DNA of 64,000 bases, taken from positions 7,053,115 through 7,117,114 of the forward strand of contig CP099839.1 in the NCBI GenBank assembly GCA_030062745.1, read 5' to 3'. The notes beneath the pieces were generated by a model, which was given only the letters and a program-made list of their open reading frames with translations, searched no databases and had not been told where the DNA came from. The DNA is from Capitulum mitella (lineage: Eukaryota > Arthropoda > Thecostraca > Pollicipedomorpha > Pollicipedidae). Both the position numbers and the translations under genes were made by a program. Positions 35,666 through 48,164 of this stretch are shown here, piece after piece; the stretch's first letter is position 1; every line of letters starts with the position of its first letter.

Positions 35666-37689
35666 TTTCAATACGACTGCCAATTGTCAAACATCAAAAT
35701 TACGTAGGCAGTAGAACCTTGATGCGTGAACCGAAACCGCGAACAGGCCATTTTTCGAATACATTCAAGGCAGTGAGTTTCATTCAGCTCGAAACACTCT
35801 ATGTTCATATTACATAACTATATTTCCTATCACCTGGTTGACTTTTCAAGTGCACTTTAATCGTAACGCGAAGTTTCGTGAGATGCAGAAGATTTTCCAA
35901 TGTAACATTTACACATTACTTGGGCGATACATATTGCCAGTTAAACTTTGAATGTGATCCCAGACACAAAATGAAGATATTTGTGCTTTAAAATGTTTCA
36001 GGAAATCCTAGCAATGCCATCACAATGTTACTGGGCCAGCAGATGTCCGACAATTGTAATGTTCACTTTATGACGGAAAGGTGCCCGCTTCGAGATTTTC
36101 CTTTCCTGGAGTAAACGGACAACGACGATGTGACACAGAATGGCGGTCCAGGATGGTATAAATACTCGCATTCACCAGCTACAGACCTGACTGTTATGAA
36201 ACAGTCATTGCTTGCAGCCCATTAAAACGGGCATATGCTATAAAGCACTTACTCATTTGGAAAACTTCGAGAAATGACAATAACAAACTGTTTGAATGTC
36301 AGATTATACTGCTCGTGACGTTCTCACTTAATGTTTATCTGGTCTTAACGGCACGTGCGCTATTTGTACAAAATCTACTCAAATCTACCATAATAAATGG
36401 CCATGCAGTGATATATCATTGATTGGTTTATCTTAAGTAACTTATAAAGACAAAGCGACCGCATGCATCATTCGCCAGCAGACATTGCGACGATATGTGT
36501 CACCAAAGATACGCGTAGTTTCGCCATGGATTTAGAAAATTCAGGTTGGAAGGCCAGCCGAAATTTCTTAGGACATGGAAAGGCCAACACAGCCCCTCAC
36601 GATATTCGCTTTTGATCTGGGGCCCTGGTCTGGACCACCTTTTCCGGGGAGAAAATTTTGTGCTTACATCACTTCATGGTTTTATCTACTTGAAATCAAC
36701 AACGATTTTCCTCGACCACGCTTTCCATAGTTTTGAAAGTCGGTGATGCCAGATTTACACCTGGTGAGGCTATTAAACCCGCTTGCCCTTAATGGCTACG
36801 GGTCTTGCCGCGCGAATCATCACAGCAAAACAGTTTCCGTTTAGAAATGAAGGCGCAGTTTGGGTATGAACGTAAGATATTGAATAGATATCGAAAAGGA
36901 CATCTTAGAACCCGATAATCCAAATTATGTCTGTTCATGCCAAGAACAGATCTATGAATATGAGTGTACACTCGGTGGCGCAACTGAGATTTTGAGAAAA
37001 GTGGAGTAAATCTTCAGGGAAGTGCCAGAAGTGCCCAGCAATTCACACAACATTGATTAGATAGGGCTTGAAATCGGTTCAAAGACAGTCCTATCTTTCA
37101 GTACACTGTCACTTGTCACCCTCGCACCTTCTTTTCTTCCAGGAGAATGGTGGGGGACTGGGGTGTAGCCACATCCCAGAAACTGGGGAGACAAGTCAGA
37201 ATCTGGGAGATAATCTGACCCAACAGCTTATTTTCAGCGGGAAATTGAGAGAACCTTTCACTATCCCACGAAAAATGAAGATAAAAAATCCCATGTCACC
37301 CAAGTGAAGAGGACATGTTCCTCCCGCGGTAACACCCATAGTGGTGATGGGGGGGGGCAGTCGAATCTCCTCAAGAGGAGCCACCAAGTCCGGGGGTGGG
37401 GAGTCGGGTGCGGCACTTTATAGTGAGATCCGTGCCTCCCCATAATTCGGCCGTCGACAGTTTGTATCCTGCAGTGCACTGTGTCTCTGACAGCTGCATC
37501 AAAACTGACATTGAATAAATTGAATTTGGAAATATAAATACATATTGAATAAATTGAAATTGAATGTTACGTCCACATGTTCTTTGCACTTTTGGCACAT
37601 GGGCGTCTGAAACGTCAATGGTTGCCTCAGCATTATCCTAAAATAGACGCAGTTTCAATGACCAACTGTTTCGTACTCACTCTTGCAAC
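35666..37689. other. No supported feature
   Basis: AT-leaning. A G-rich stretch at 37,130-37,420 includes a run of nine G near 37,350. No coding or repeat match to the rest of the window was found. Confidence 0.4.
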
Positions 37690-38600
37690 CCTTCGCAGAC
37701 AGCGCCGGTCAAGTAGTGCGGAAGCCCGTGCCAGAACTTCAAACGTACCGCCAACTGAACAAACCACCACCACAGTCCGCACACGAGTCCGCTCACTCCG
37801 CGCCGAGTCCGCGCGGCGCCCGCCGGCCGTCCGCGCCGGCCGCTCGTCCGCCCGCGCGCGGTCGCCCCACGTGCTGGGGCCGTAAACGCCGAGTGCGGCG
37901 TGCTGCGGTGCCGTCGGCCGCCGGCCGGCGCCGGCCACCGCTCCGCTCCGCCCTGCCGGCCGCCGCCACTGTCGCGGGCCGCCGCCGGCCCAGTACGCTA
38001 CCGACGCGCCGCCGCCGCCGCCGCCGTGCCCGTCAACACCGGACTACGCGGCAAAAAGGCGTCCGCCGCGGAGGTGGCCGCCGCCGCCGCCGCCGCGCCC
38101 GGACCGGGTTAGCCCGGCGGCGCGGCCGGCCGCGGGCGCCGCCGGCTGACTGGCATCCGTCCCCGGCGTCGGCGGCCGGTGTCGCGTTTTTAGAAGAATT
38201 CGACCCTCATTCCGCGACGCGGCCGGAATAGCGATGAGCCGGCGCGGCGCGGATTAAACGGATACTATCGACGGCAGCTCCTCGCCGGCCGGTTACGCCG
38301 CAGCCGCAGCGCCGGCCGGCCGTCTCCTCCGCCGCGGCCGCGTGATCGGCGACCGCGCGAGTCACGCCACTCGGCGCGGGCCGGGTGGCCGGGGGTATCG
38401 GGCTCTGCGCAGTCATGGTCACCGGGCGAGTCGCGGTTGTCGGCTGAGGTCCCGCCCACCCCGACGGGAGTGGCGGCTGTCGTGAGAATCGCGCTCGCTG
38501 CAGAGCGACGGCCGCGGCTGTCACGACTGTTTCGCAGTCAGGCCGTCTGCGAAACTTTGCGGTGACTGTGACAAGACGGTTGACCGAAAGACGTTAATTC
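37690..38600. promoter_or_regulatory. CpG island 7
   Basis: One of the most GC-rich stretches in the window, with CCGCCG trinucleotide runs (38,005-38,100). The 182-codon frame at 37,683-38,231 encodes arginine/alanine/proline-rich low-complexity sequence and is not credible as a protein. No TATA or CCAAT element was recognised. Confidence 0.55.
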
Positions 38601-39270
38601 CAATACGTGACGTGATCATCCGCGCCTGGCACACACATTTACAGCGTCGCAGTTACGGCGTAAAAGCATTGCACACCCTCGCCGTGCGGAGTGTTACGTT
38701 TGGCACGTCATTTACGGCGCACGACGGCTCTGATCGATTTGCGGGAATCGTCGAGCAGTTTGACAAGCCTGTTCTTGTAAGGCTCACCGGACTTATGGAC
38801 CTGCGCTGCCGTGGCGCGTCTTCGACCGTTATTCTCCGCGCACCGAGAAAAACGCGTTTTTCCTGTCTGTCAGTGCAGGAAGCCTGGTCCCGGGAGTCCA
38901 GTGTCCTTGGACTAGTCCCTTGTAATTGGACGGGCCGCTGCACTAAGTGGAATAGACACGCTCTGCGCGGCTCATCTGACAGATCCGGATTTTTAGCAGT
39001 TTTCTATTGCGGGTAGTCGGATATTTTTTCGCGCCATCTGTCATTTGAACCGGACATGCTAATGACCTGGCTACTTTCCCCGGCCTTTCGCGAGACTGAA
39101 TTTCGTCCACTCGCGTTCGGTAGCAGCGTCGAAGTAAAATTGCGCCCGGGCAAATTTTGACGACAGAGTAAAACCATAAATCAGCCCGTGCAAATAGGCT
39201 TCTGCTACCGAGTTACACCTTGAAATAGCTATCAGCCGATCTGAGAACTGGTTCCAACACTTATCGATGT
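38601..39270. other. Intermediate-composition spacer between two islands
   Basis: CpG is moderately frequent. A 134-codon plus frame (38,612-39,016) and a 136-codon minus frame (39,071-39,481) occur here but are unrecognised. This could be the shore of one very large island spanning 37.7-41.0 kb. Confidence 0.4.
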
Positions 39271-40975
39271 CGGGCGCCGGCCGAATAGTGTCGTATTTTT
39301 CGGCGGCTGCGCGGCTCATATGCAGACGGGTATGACGGCTGCAGGCCTGCTGCAGCTCAGTCGCATCTAATCCGGGGTTTAGCGCTGCTGTCGGCCTCTG
39401 GGCTCGACGCCTGCCGAGCGCCAGCGACCGTCGTGGGCGGAGGATACCCCGACCGGTCACCCCGAGTGGCCGTGTTGGCACTGTGTCGGCCCGAACACCG
39501 CACGAACGTCGGAGCAGCGGGCTGCGGGCCAGTCGGACGACTTCACCTTACGCTCCCCACAAGTCGTTTAGTTTCGCATGTTCCGGAGACTACGGCGCAG
39601 AGCGGACGGGCAGCTTAGGTCTCTACGGCACGCCGAAGCGAGCTCCGGCGCCGGTTTATTATGGAGGCCACATGCCGGCGCCCGGAGCTTTCATAAGAAT
39701 GTTTCTCAGTCGTCTGGATACGTCATTCCGCCTCAGCTCTCGTCACGGGACACGAGAGCGGCGCCCGACGCAGCCGCCGCCGAAACCATAAAACATTCAT
39801 AAGCGACAGATGCGAGCGATAGGCGACCGGCCGCCGCCCGTCAGCGCGCTCAAATTTGGCACGTGTTTGCACCGTCGGCCGCTCGCGGCTCCCAGAACCC
39901 GCCTGCGAGTGTGCGGCGCGCACGCCGCCCCCAGCAGGCGACCGGCCACGGCGGGAGGTCGGCCCCCGGCGGCCGGCCGCCGGAAGAGGTGCCGGCGACG
40001 GGCGTCGGCAGCCCGCCGCCGTCCTTCGCCGCTGGTTATGAATGCTGAGCGAATCTGAAGCCGAATGCCAGGGGCTCCGGTACATGCTCCGGCGTTGCCG
40101 CCTCTCTTAACGCTATAAATCATCTGTCAGCGGCTCCTCGGCGCGGCAGATTTGGCATTCCTACCGGCGACGGCCGGACCGGCGGCGAACGGGTTTGTCG
40201 TCGCAGCGGCGGCGGCGGCGCGCGGCAGTCTCCGGCGCCAAGCACACCGGCGCACCCGGTAACGAGTACGGCAAATATTTACGCTATGGCGATGTTGAGA
40301 TAGTGCCGCTCGCGCTGCGGCATGTCTAATTAGTTTCGGCGACACCTGGCGGCGGCCGCCGGCTACCGTTTGCCGGCGGGCGCCCGGTCGGCAGCCGGCA
40401 GCGGCCGTCGCGATTTTTTCCGCGACTGGCTCCGGAGGCGGAATTATCTTGTTCACAATGTAATGACCTTGTCGTACCCGGCTAAGCCGAGCGGGCGGCC
40501 GCACAGTTTCGGCGGCGCGGTCGCCTAATCCGCGCTCTCCTGCGGCGGCTCGTCACGTCCGCTGCAGGCCGCCGGCGCGGCCGCAATTACCCAGGCCGCC
40601 CGGCGTCGTTTTTATCGGCGACCGGCGCTCCCAACTAGTTAGGCGGCGGCCGGCCGACGGCGGCGGCGGCGCAGCGGCAGCGTGCCCGGCCTTTATCGGC
40701 GATCTCCGTCTGTCGCCGACATCTCTCATGCCGCCCGGCCGGCGCACCTGGCCCGGCTGGCAGGAGCGGCGCCAGCGGCGGCGGCGGCGGGCACGTGGCG
40801 CCGGCGACAGGGGCGGCGGCAGGGAGGGCGGGCTCCGTCGCCCGGACCAGCTCCGGGCAGTGACTCAGGCTGGCGCCGTTCCGAGCGGTCGTGCTGGTCG
40901 GCGGATAAGCGGAGACACGTCGGGACAGCCGGGTGAGGGCGCAGCTGGCAGGTTCCGAGGCAGGTTTGTCCACGG
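39271..40975. promoter_or_regulatory. CpG island 8 (about 1.7 kb, the largest)
   Basis: Dense CpG throughout, with several AT-rich hexamers conspicuous in the GC background: TTTATTATGG (39,655), TTCATAAG (39,690 and 39,797), CCATAAAAC (39,786), GCTATAAAT (40,112), TCTAATTAG (40,325), and TTTATCGGCGA twice (40,612 and 40,691). Many resemble homeodomain or Cdx/posterior-Hox cores (TTTAT, CATAA, TAATTA), but no scan was possible. All long frames are composition artefacts. A developmental promoter or enhancer island is the favoured reading. Confidence 0.55.
40114..40120 (+). promoter_or_regulatory. Candidate TATA box in CpG island 8
   Basis: TATAAAT within GC-rich flanks. A plus-strand initiation site would fall near 40,145. 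No associated exon could be recognised, and a homeodomain-type site is an alternative reading. Confidence 0.25.
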
Positions 40976-43699
40976 ATCTTGACATGAAAGCTCATCATAT
41001 TGGCGAACTGGCTCCCCGTTCTCCCGAGGTCCAGCGCCCATACATGTGGATGGCTGCAGTATGACATGGTAGACAAAATTTAAGACTGCGCTTTTGCATT
41101 TGATTCTATCTCATAACCACACACAGCTCACGGAGACCACAGTCGTAACCTATGGGGGCAGGTGTCTCTGGTATGGCTTCAACCACCTCCTGTCTGTGTT
41201 ATGACATTGCATTTGGCAATGACAGTCATACTTCCATAAAATGTAAATTAGGTGAAGAATATTTCGTCCTCTATATATATGAGACAGTGGTGTCTATCAG
41301 ATTCGATGCTGTGTCCGCCAGATAAAACGTGACAACAGGATAAACGTCCATTCACTTGAAAATGGGCAGTTAATGACAAGTTTTCACGCTCAACACTGCA
41401 TGTAACAAGTGCTTTGTTCTCAAAATATCCTGTTTCAGACTGCGCTCCAAACCAGGCGCATTTTGATTTTTGACTCCGAGAGAAAGAATGGCAACAAACA
41501 TGCAGTCACCTCGAGGACAAGAAATACCCTGTGGCCTGATTATTGTATAAGGAGAAAACAACAGATAACAGCACAATGATTACCTGTTGGTTTGCTGATA
41601 TATACTTTGGCAAAATAACAAGGCATCGATCAGGGCTTTTTAATTAATTTCACCAAAACTAATTTTCTGATGCTATATGGTCACTTGGGTTATATCTCAT
41701 GACGTTCATAATCTCACCATGCATTTCCTCTGGATATCGACAATGCGGGCCGTTTAACAGTTTGATGACAACCCCCAGTTTGAACACATTCTAAAAGCAC
41801 ATTGATGGAAGATACATGCAAGATAAAGATATCACTCGAATCGCCTTGCAACAATTATTTTTCGGCCGCCGAGTTCCGTGGGAATCTGGGATCTGGTGGG
41901 ATCAGACTTTAAAAACTGCAATCAAGAAATCGCCACGTCAGCCTAGTCCAGGTCTTATGATAGGATTCACTCATCAGGACTGTGGGTGAAAGGTGTATAC
42001 TACATCCAGCACGGAAGTTTCTCCATACTTCCAGTCCGACTAGCCTCCTAACCAGACATAACCAGACTCATGACTCACAACCAGACATAATCAGCGTGAA
42101 GGTGGGTGATGATATTGATGCACTGTATTTGCGCACAAAACAAAACCCGCTTCCCAGTGGCTGCGGTGCCAAAAGCGACAACATACTGCAGCAGTGTAGG
42201 CGATCGAGACAACATCTTGCAGCATGCTTAAATATTACAAACACAAACGCGACACCTGCATTTGTGTATGGTTTCAGTTACGATGTTTTAGCCATTCTAA
42301 TGCGCGGCGCATGCACTTGGTTGCCCTGTTGCTCGCTATGGAATTCTCCTGCGTCAGTGGAAATATGCGAAGACGGTCCACGTAGGAATGAGCCATGTTC
42401 GCCTGCCAATGCCGGCCCTATGGTGCACTATCGCACATTTTAGTCCGTTGCCGCTGAGGCCAAACGCCTTACGTCTGTTGGGTTTCGTTCTTCCCAGGAC
42501 GGGATGGGGATTCCTACGAGGTCGGTTCAGCTCATCCCTTCGGGTCCAGCCCATCTGACCGCCCTGTTGACACTGAACAGCGCCATTGTTCCGTTCTTCA
42601 GCGTCCCGGTCTGCTGACGATGCTTCGGTCCCCGCAGATCCAGGCGGCGGCTCCTGGCCGTCCCCGCGGGCCTCGAATCGACGCCAGAATACACGACGCT
42701 GCTGGATAGTGCCCCAGACTCTTCTGGGATTTTGTCGGGGTGTGAGCCCTCCGGGCAATTCCTGCTTACTCGTTCCCACAGCCACGTCATCACAGCGGAT
42801 CCGGAGAAGGACATCGGCACCGAGGCTGGGCAGCTCCAGGAACGGGAGTGTCGGCTCGCTTCTAGTTACCATACCTTTTGCTCGATGGCTGAGAGAGATG
42901 CAAATTTCCCGCTAGCAAAGCTCCGCGGTGTGGTTTTATGGCTGTCTCAAAGTACATTGGCGCGCACGGGTGTTTGGCATGGTAAGCATATACGGGTGCT
43001 TACACCACCGGAACCAATCAAGGAGCTTAGAACTATCTTCATCGTCACCATCAGCACCTGAGCACGAATATATTTAATCGTCCTTAACCATCCAGCATGG
43101 AGATGATGGTGACCATATCCACTGGCGTTTCGTACAGGTCACGCACAGCGTCGTAACAAACTAGGCCGGTGCTTGTGTTTTAGCATGTTCGACATGTTGC
43201 TGCTGAGGTTCGAACTACGATCAACCCAGATAGCAAGTTCAGCTGCCCCTTCACGATCTAGGCGACTTTGATCGATATGCCCTATCTCACCATAGCTGCA
43301 TCGCAGCGTTATATAATGACTGCTGATTCGTTTCCTGGACATGTTTCCTGGAGTTTCAGATTGTTATTCTGACATTTAAGCCGTGTTTCTCTTCCTTTCG
43401 TGACAGGAAATGTCCTCACCTAAAAATACTTCAGCGCAAAGTTCTCAGTCATGCAAGCCATGCCCAAGACCAGGATGCACCTATTTCTGCATGTATATGC
43501 AATGCACAGAAAACAGTCTGACCACAAAGACTGTGTGCAATCATGCTTCAGCTCCACCTCAATGGGCAGACATACCAAAAATTCCTCAAGAGCATATCGC
43601 ACATAACACGCAGGGGAAACTGACAATGACAGATGCGGTCGCCAGCATTTTTAGCTAAAGATAAGATAGGTCGCCTACATGACGCAAATTGCTCCTCTG
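40976..43699. other. No supported gene
   Basis: AT-leaning, except for 42,430-42,870, which is moderately GC-rich and has overlapping frames (172 codons minus, 109 plus). That segment might be a degraded transposon, but there is no second copy here and no recognisable motif. An 82-codon plus frame at 43,410-43,658 follows a pyrimidine tract ending in ACAG and could be an exon, with very low confidence. Confidence 0.35.
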
Positions 43700-44665
43700 T
43701 TCCAGAGAACCGGCACCGCTGGATTCCCGGGGTGTTCCGTCGATGCACGTGCTCCGAGCCGGCGAGCACGGCCGGCCGCGCAGGGCCCGGCGCGCCGCTC
43801 CGGCCGCTGAGTCACTGGCCTGTATCCGGCATAACTATAGATCGGGCCCGGCCGACTCAATGTCGCACATTAGATGGCCGATAAGGATTAGTGTCCGGAC
43901 CGACGTCGCCCCTGAGGAGGTACCGCGGCGGCTGTCAGCACCTCGAGGCCAGCGTGCAGCCGACAGCCGCGATAAGGGCGCCGTCCGACCGGCGGCCGCG
44001 GCCGCCGCGAACGCCGGCGCTGCGCGTGACAGAGCGTCGCGGACGGTGTCGGCCGCCGACCGGCGCGCCGGCGTCACGATCGCCGCGTAACACGGCGGCA
44101 GCGCGTCACCAGACACACTCGGCACGTCCGGCGTCACGATCGCCGCGTAACACGGCGGCAGCGCGTCACCAGACACACTCGGCACGTCCGGCGTCACGAT
44201 CGCCGCGTAACGCGGCGGCAGCGCGTCACCAGACACACTCGGCACGTCCGGCGCCGCGCGCGGAGCCGCCTCCTCCGCGCGCAGCGTCTGCCACGGCCCT
44301 CCGTCTGCCCCCCCCCCCCCTCCCACGAACGGCCGCCGGCGACCCGCCGGAACGCGCCGTCGCGACCATCCGTCGGAGAGGCCACGGCCGCCGGCCGGCG
44401 CCGGCTCTCGGATGACGATCGACGCCGTATCGCGCTCGTATCGCGCGGCGACAGCAAAAACCGTTTACCTACCGCGCTGCGCGTCGGAAAAACTGGTCGC
44501 GGCCTTTCACCGCGCTACGCGCGCGTCGGCGCGAGCCGCCGGGCGCCGGGCCGGCCGGCCGGATGGACGCGGCGCGGGACGCCTGACGTGCGGCGAGTCT
44601 CCATCGGGAACTGCGGGGGCCGGGAGCGCTCAGACGCCGCCATGGCGCGACACTGAAGTTTGGAA
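43700..44665. promoter_or_regulatory. CpG island 9 with 60-bp minisatellite
   Basis: CpG-dense throughout, with a poly-C run at 44,308-44,320 and the 60-bp tandem repeat at 44,071-44,250. Frames of 163 (minus) and 174 (plus) codons span the repeat because its unit is divisible by three. Confidence 0.55.
44071..44250. repeat. 60-bp minisatellite, three near-identical units
   Basis: Units start at 44,071, 44,131 and 44,191 with GCGTCACGATCGCCGCGTAA. The only difference I see is one substitution, G at 44,212 where the others have A. In the minus-strand frame the unit encodes a 20-residue repeat, DVPSVSGDALPPCYAAIVTP. The plus strand is also open, so coding is not implied. The near-perfect identity points to recent expansion or gene-conversion homogenisation. 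Confidence 0.95.
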
Positions 44666-45615
44666 ACTGCAAGATATGGTGACCTTGTGAGGTAGAAACG
44701 CAACCATGTAACCAACCACGACGTAGACAGGTTGCGAGGTGCACACGCAGCTTTGGTCTCTCCCGAACTGTGAGAGCGGATTTGATGAATTCTTTTGACA
44801 TTTCATAGAAATCAGTGTATCAGTCAACATCCTGAAAAAATGGAAAGAAACTGGAAATACTATGGCGCTTCTGATTTCTCAGCCTGGGTTTAAAAGCGCA
44901 CTGCTGACAAGTAACGTTGTAAGGCCTGACTCCGGTAGCGGCTTACATCTGTTTCCTTTAAAGTACTTGTTTGTGATCGTTAGGAAACCATGCTTTTTGT
45001 CAACTTATACTTAATTCTTATTTCGGTACCAGGTATCGAATTACGCAAATCAAGAAATTTTCACTCATGATAAGAAGATTAAGGTATTAAGCATTTTCAA
45101 GAGTTGATAAGTCAGCACCTAAATTAACCGAAAGTAAAATATTGTGGATGCTTAGTCGTTCCTCTGTACTTCTCAGTGTCCATAAAAGTATCAGAGTCAG
45201 GAAACGGACATGACAGCCCATAAATCCTCTGCATGGCGGGGTGTCATACGTCGTAACGTCTCAAGGCTCTTGTGTTATATGCATGAAAATAAAATTCTTA
45301 TGTAAAAGCAAACTTGCGTTGTTTCCACGCTACAGTTCCACACAGGATATTGTCAACACAGCAATCCCCGTGACTATGACATTCTCGCGATACAAAAATT
45401 CCCAGACACACTCGCCCTTCCAAAGACAATGCTGAGAAGTCAGAAATAGGACCCGTAGCCTACAATATTCCCCGAGGAATCACTGTTTCCTTTATAGTTC
45501 AACCTGAAGTGTGGCGGATAAGCAGGAGGACATGACTGAGCATAACGGCAAGATAATTAACAAATGACGGTGGTGGCGGCGGAGGTAAAAGACGTAAAGG
45601 AGCGAATAAAATATA
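44666..45615. other. No supported feature
   Basis: AT-leaning sequence between island 9 and the purine tract. Confidence 0.45.
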
Positions 45616-45764
45616 TGGGAGGGAAGAGAGGGAAAGAGGGAGAGAGGCGAGAAGAACAGAGATAATAAAGGAGTGAGAAGGAAGGAAAAAGAAAGGAAGG
45701 GGAGAGACAGCGCGGGAGGGAGAGAGAGCAAGAGAGAGAGAGAGAGTGAGAGAGACGGAAATAG
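45616..45764. repeat. Purine-rich GGGA/GA tract ending in (GA)n
   Basis: About 150 bp almost free of pyrimidines on the plus strand, ending in an AGAGAGAGAG run around 45,731-45,756. It can form triplex (H-) DNA. In flies, GAGA repeats near promoters bind GAGA factor. It directly adjoins CpG island 10. Confidence 0.85.
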
Positions 45765-46220
45765 CTATGACCGGTTATTGGGAGCTGGCGCGAGCGGTAA
45801 GGAGCCCGCGGCCGGCCCGGTCCGGTTCGGCCGGACGGCGGCGCGCCCGCAGCGGCGTGTCGTCCAGCCATTGTCCACCGCCGGTGACGTCAGGGCTCAA
45901 GGTGATCCTGCCGGCCGGCGGGTAACGCCGGGTGCAATTACTGCGCCTGTCAGCGGGGCCAAAAAACGTGTCGTCATATTGACACTCGGAGGCGGAGAGC
46001 CGCATACCGGTCGTCGGGTGCCGGTCGGCGCTGTCGGCTTTCCGCAGCCGTCGGACGGCGCCTGCAGGATTTCCACGACGAAAAGGGGTCGGCGCGGAAA
46101 AAAATCGCGCCGCCGGACAGCGACGCCGTGTCGGGAAAGGCAGCCGCGGCGAAGGAATTCGCGCAATCCCTTCGAGTCCAGCCCAGCGCCTGACAGCCGC
46201 TCCCAAATTCGGGAGCCGCC
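45765..46220. promoter_or_regulatory. CpG island 10
   Basis: CpG-dense sequence immediately right of the GA tract, with a full CRE at 45,885-45,892. The 321-codon frame running from the GA tract through the island into element A (45,673-46,638) crosses three unrelated sequence classes and is rejected as a gene. Confidence 0.55.
45885..45892. promoter_or_regulatory. Palindromic CRE (TGACGTCA)
   Basis: Perfect 8-bp CREB/ATF site within CpG island 10, about 120 bp from the (GA)n run. The combination is typical of housekeeping or neuronal promoters, but the direction and transcript are unknown. Confidence 0.4.
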
Positions 46221-46445
46221 ATGCGATCGACTTTATCCGCTGTTGCAAACAAAAGCCTTAAATTTAGCAGAAAACGCAAATGCGTGCTGGGCTACCTCAC
46301 GGAAAGTAGTTAAATCAAACCACAAAATTAAATCACCAATTGACATTATATCCTACTCGATGGCAATCTGGCCACAGTTCGAAAGGATCAACATTGTTGT
46401 TCGTCACCAAAGCAGGATGTATTCAACTACGCTGGTGAGGTATCT

Positions 46446-47643
46446 GGGAGCGGTTGACCGCCCCACCACCCTAAAGTTTTTTCCAAGATTGCGAGAGAAC
46501 AGACAAATGCAGCACCACGAAACATTGGGTACCTTTTGTTTAATGATTTTTACACCTTGTGCTAAGGTTTTCACCTCAGGTCAGGCCAGGTATCTGACCT
46601 GTGTCAGGTCAAGTGGACCTATGTCCAAAAACGCTTAGTGTCCTGTAATATTTTCGGAATCCATGATATCACAATAGAACTTTCAGGGATCACAGATCCA
46701 GACAGATGCAACAAATCTGCCATCTCAGGTTTTTCGGAATTTTCCGAGTCGTTGAACTGAGGTCTAGCCCATTTTCAAGACATGTCGTTTTTTTCAGAGT
46801 TTGATGGGATTTTTATAGCATTTTTGTGTGGGATGATGCCGATATTCATTTGCCGTCAATGGACAAAGTGTCAATGACTTCCAGCCATTGACCTGAGGTC
46901 AGGTCACGAATAAGTGTTATGAGTCAAAAGTCATCGCCATCAAAATCAGCGCTGATTTACTCAGAACCGATTGAAGGTGGCAGAACTGGCTAGCACAGTT
47001 GCGAGTAATACCAAGAAATTCAAAAAGATTCCAAAAGAACTGCCTATTTTGGGAATCAAGAGACTCTCGCGAATAAAGTTCCGCTAATTGTGTAAACTGA
47101 TAGCTACTGCATTTCTCCAAACTTTCAACATGACAAACATCGCAAGAACACTGGGATAAAGAAATATCACACGAAAAGGGCTATGTCACGAAAATAAAGA
47201 AACGCTAAAATTAATTCCCGTCAATTTCATATCGCGTTTGGCTACGGCGCCAGCCGGCGGTCGGCGCAAAAATTGCCGTGTCTTCAACTCAACGTTTCAG
47301 CGCGTAGATTAAGAAAATATATTGGAAATTTGTAAAAAATATTTTAGAGAAATTTGGCGCGTATCCGTCTCTGCAAATTTTTACCTGTTCATTGGTGTCT
47401 TTACCTAGACTTTATTAATCACAGCCCTTGAGATCCAGGCGGCTTTTCGGTTTCACGTCGGCTGTCAAAAAATACGTAGGGCGAAAATGGTTTACATATT
47501 ATCCAAAACTAAAAATGAAAAAATAGGCCAGTCTCAAGTTCTACTTGTCACGAGCTTTCCAACAGTGCGCTTATCTTGTATCTTGAGACCAGCCGTTCGT
47601 GAGTTAGAGGGGGCGGTCAACCGTCCCCCCCCCCATAGTCGGG
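46446..47643 (+). mobile_element. Element A, copy 2
   Basis: Aligns over its length with the inverted copy at 24,936-26,105. Shared blocks include TTTTTCCAAGATTGCGAG near the left end, GCAACAAATCTGCCATCTC, CATTGACCTGAGGTCAGGTC, GGCAGAACTGGCT and TAGACTTTATTAATCACAGC. The right terminus (47,611-47,643) is the complement of CCCGACTATGGGGGGGG...GACGGTTGACCGCCC and matches the first copy's terminus. The left terminus keeps only GGGAGCGGTTGACCGCCCC. The everted receptor-type pair TGACCTGAGGTCA lies at 46,889-46,901. No intact frame. Confidence 0.7.
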
Positions 47644-48164
47644 CGTGATCGGCGTCGACCGCCAGACGGGCGTGGTGGTATGCCCGATGAAGAGGATGAA
47701 ATATTAACAGACTACGTAGGAGCAACCATTTCAGCCAAGACAGACGTACATGTGACACGTAGACATTTCAAGGCAATACTAGTTCAGCATTACTAGCTCA
47801 TTCTAGCATCATACTAGTTCACGGCAAGCCAACGTTGACAGGACGTGCAGTCGTTATCAAAGATGTCTGGCAATTTCAAGCAATTCGACGTAAATATAAA
47901 ATGGTAAAACCTAAGAAAATTGTTGATTTCAGTACCACCCAGAAATGCCCGAAAATATCATTTTACTGCATGACGAAGCACTAAAAAACGGCACAATGCA
48001 TCGCAATTAACGCAGAACGTCTAGTTTGGTGGCAATGCGTGTCTGACCATGATTTCTTGTTGCAGTTAGCCAGACAAAAATGGGCATGCCAAGGATCAGC
48101 GGTGTTCCGACAAGCCTTGGTGCCAGAAGCCAGGGACGACTCCACGGATCTTCAGTTTGGGGGG
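47644..48164. other. No supported feature
   Basis: AT-leaning. Contains three close TACTAGTTC/TACTAGCTC blocks at 47,777-47,821, a minor local repeat. Confidence 0.4.

Noticed and set aside
37683-38231. 182-codon plus-strand frame in island 7
   Set aside because: Compositional: runs of arginine and alanine from CCG/GCC repeats, with overlapping frames on the other strand.
42354-42872. 172-codon minus-strand frame in a moderately GC-rich patch
   Set aside because: An overlapping frame of 97 codons on the same strand and 109 on the other indicates composition. I could not match it to the SINE or any element in the window.
45673-46638. Longest open frame, 321 codons
   Set aside because: It runs through a GA tract, a CpG island and the first part of element A, three unrelated sequence types, and has no domain.
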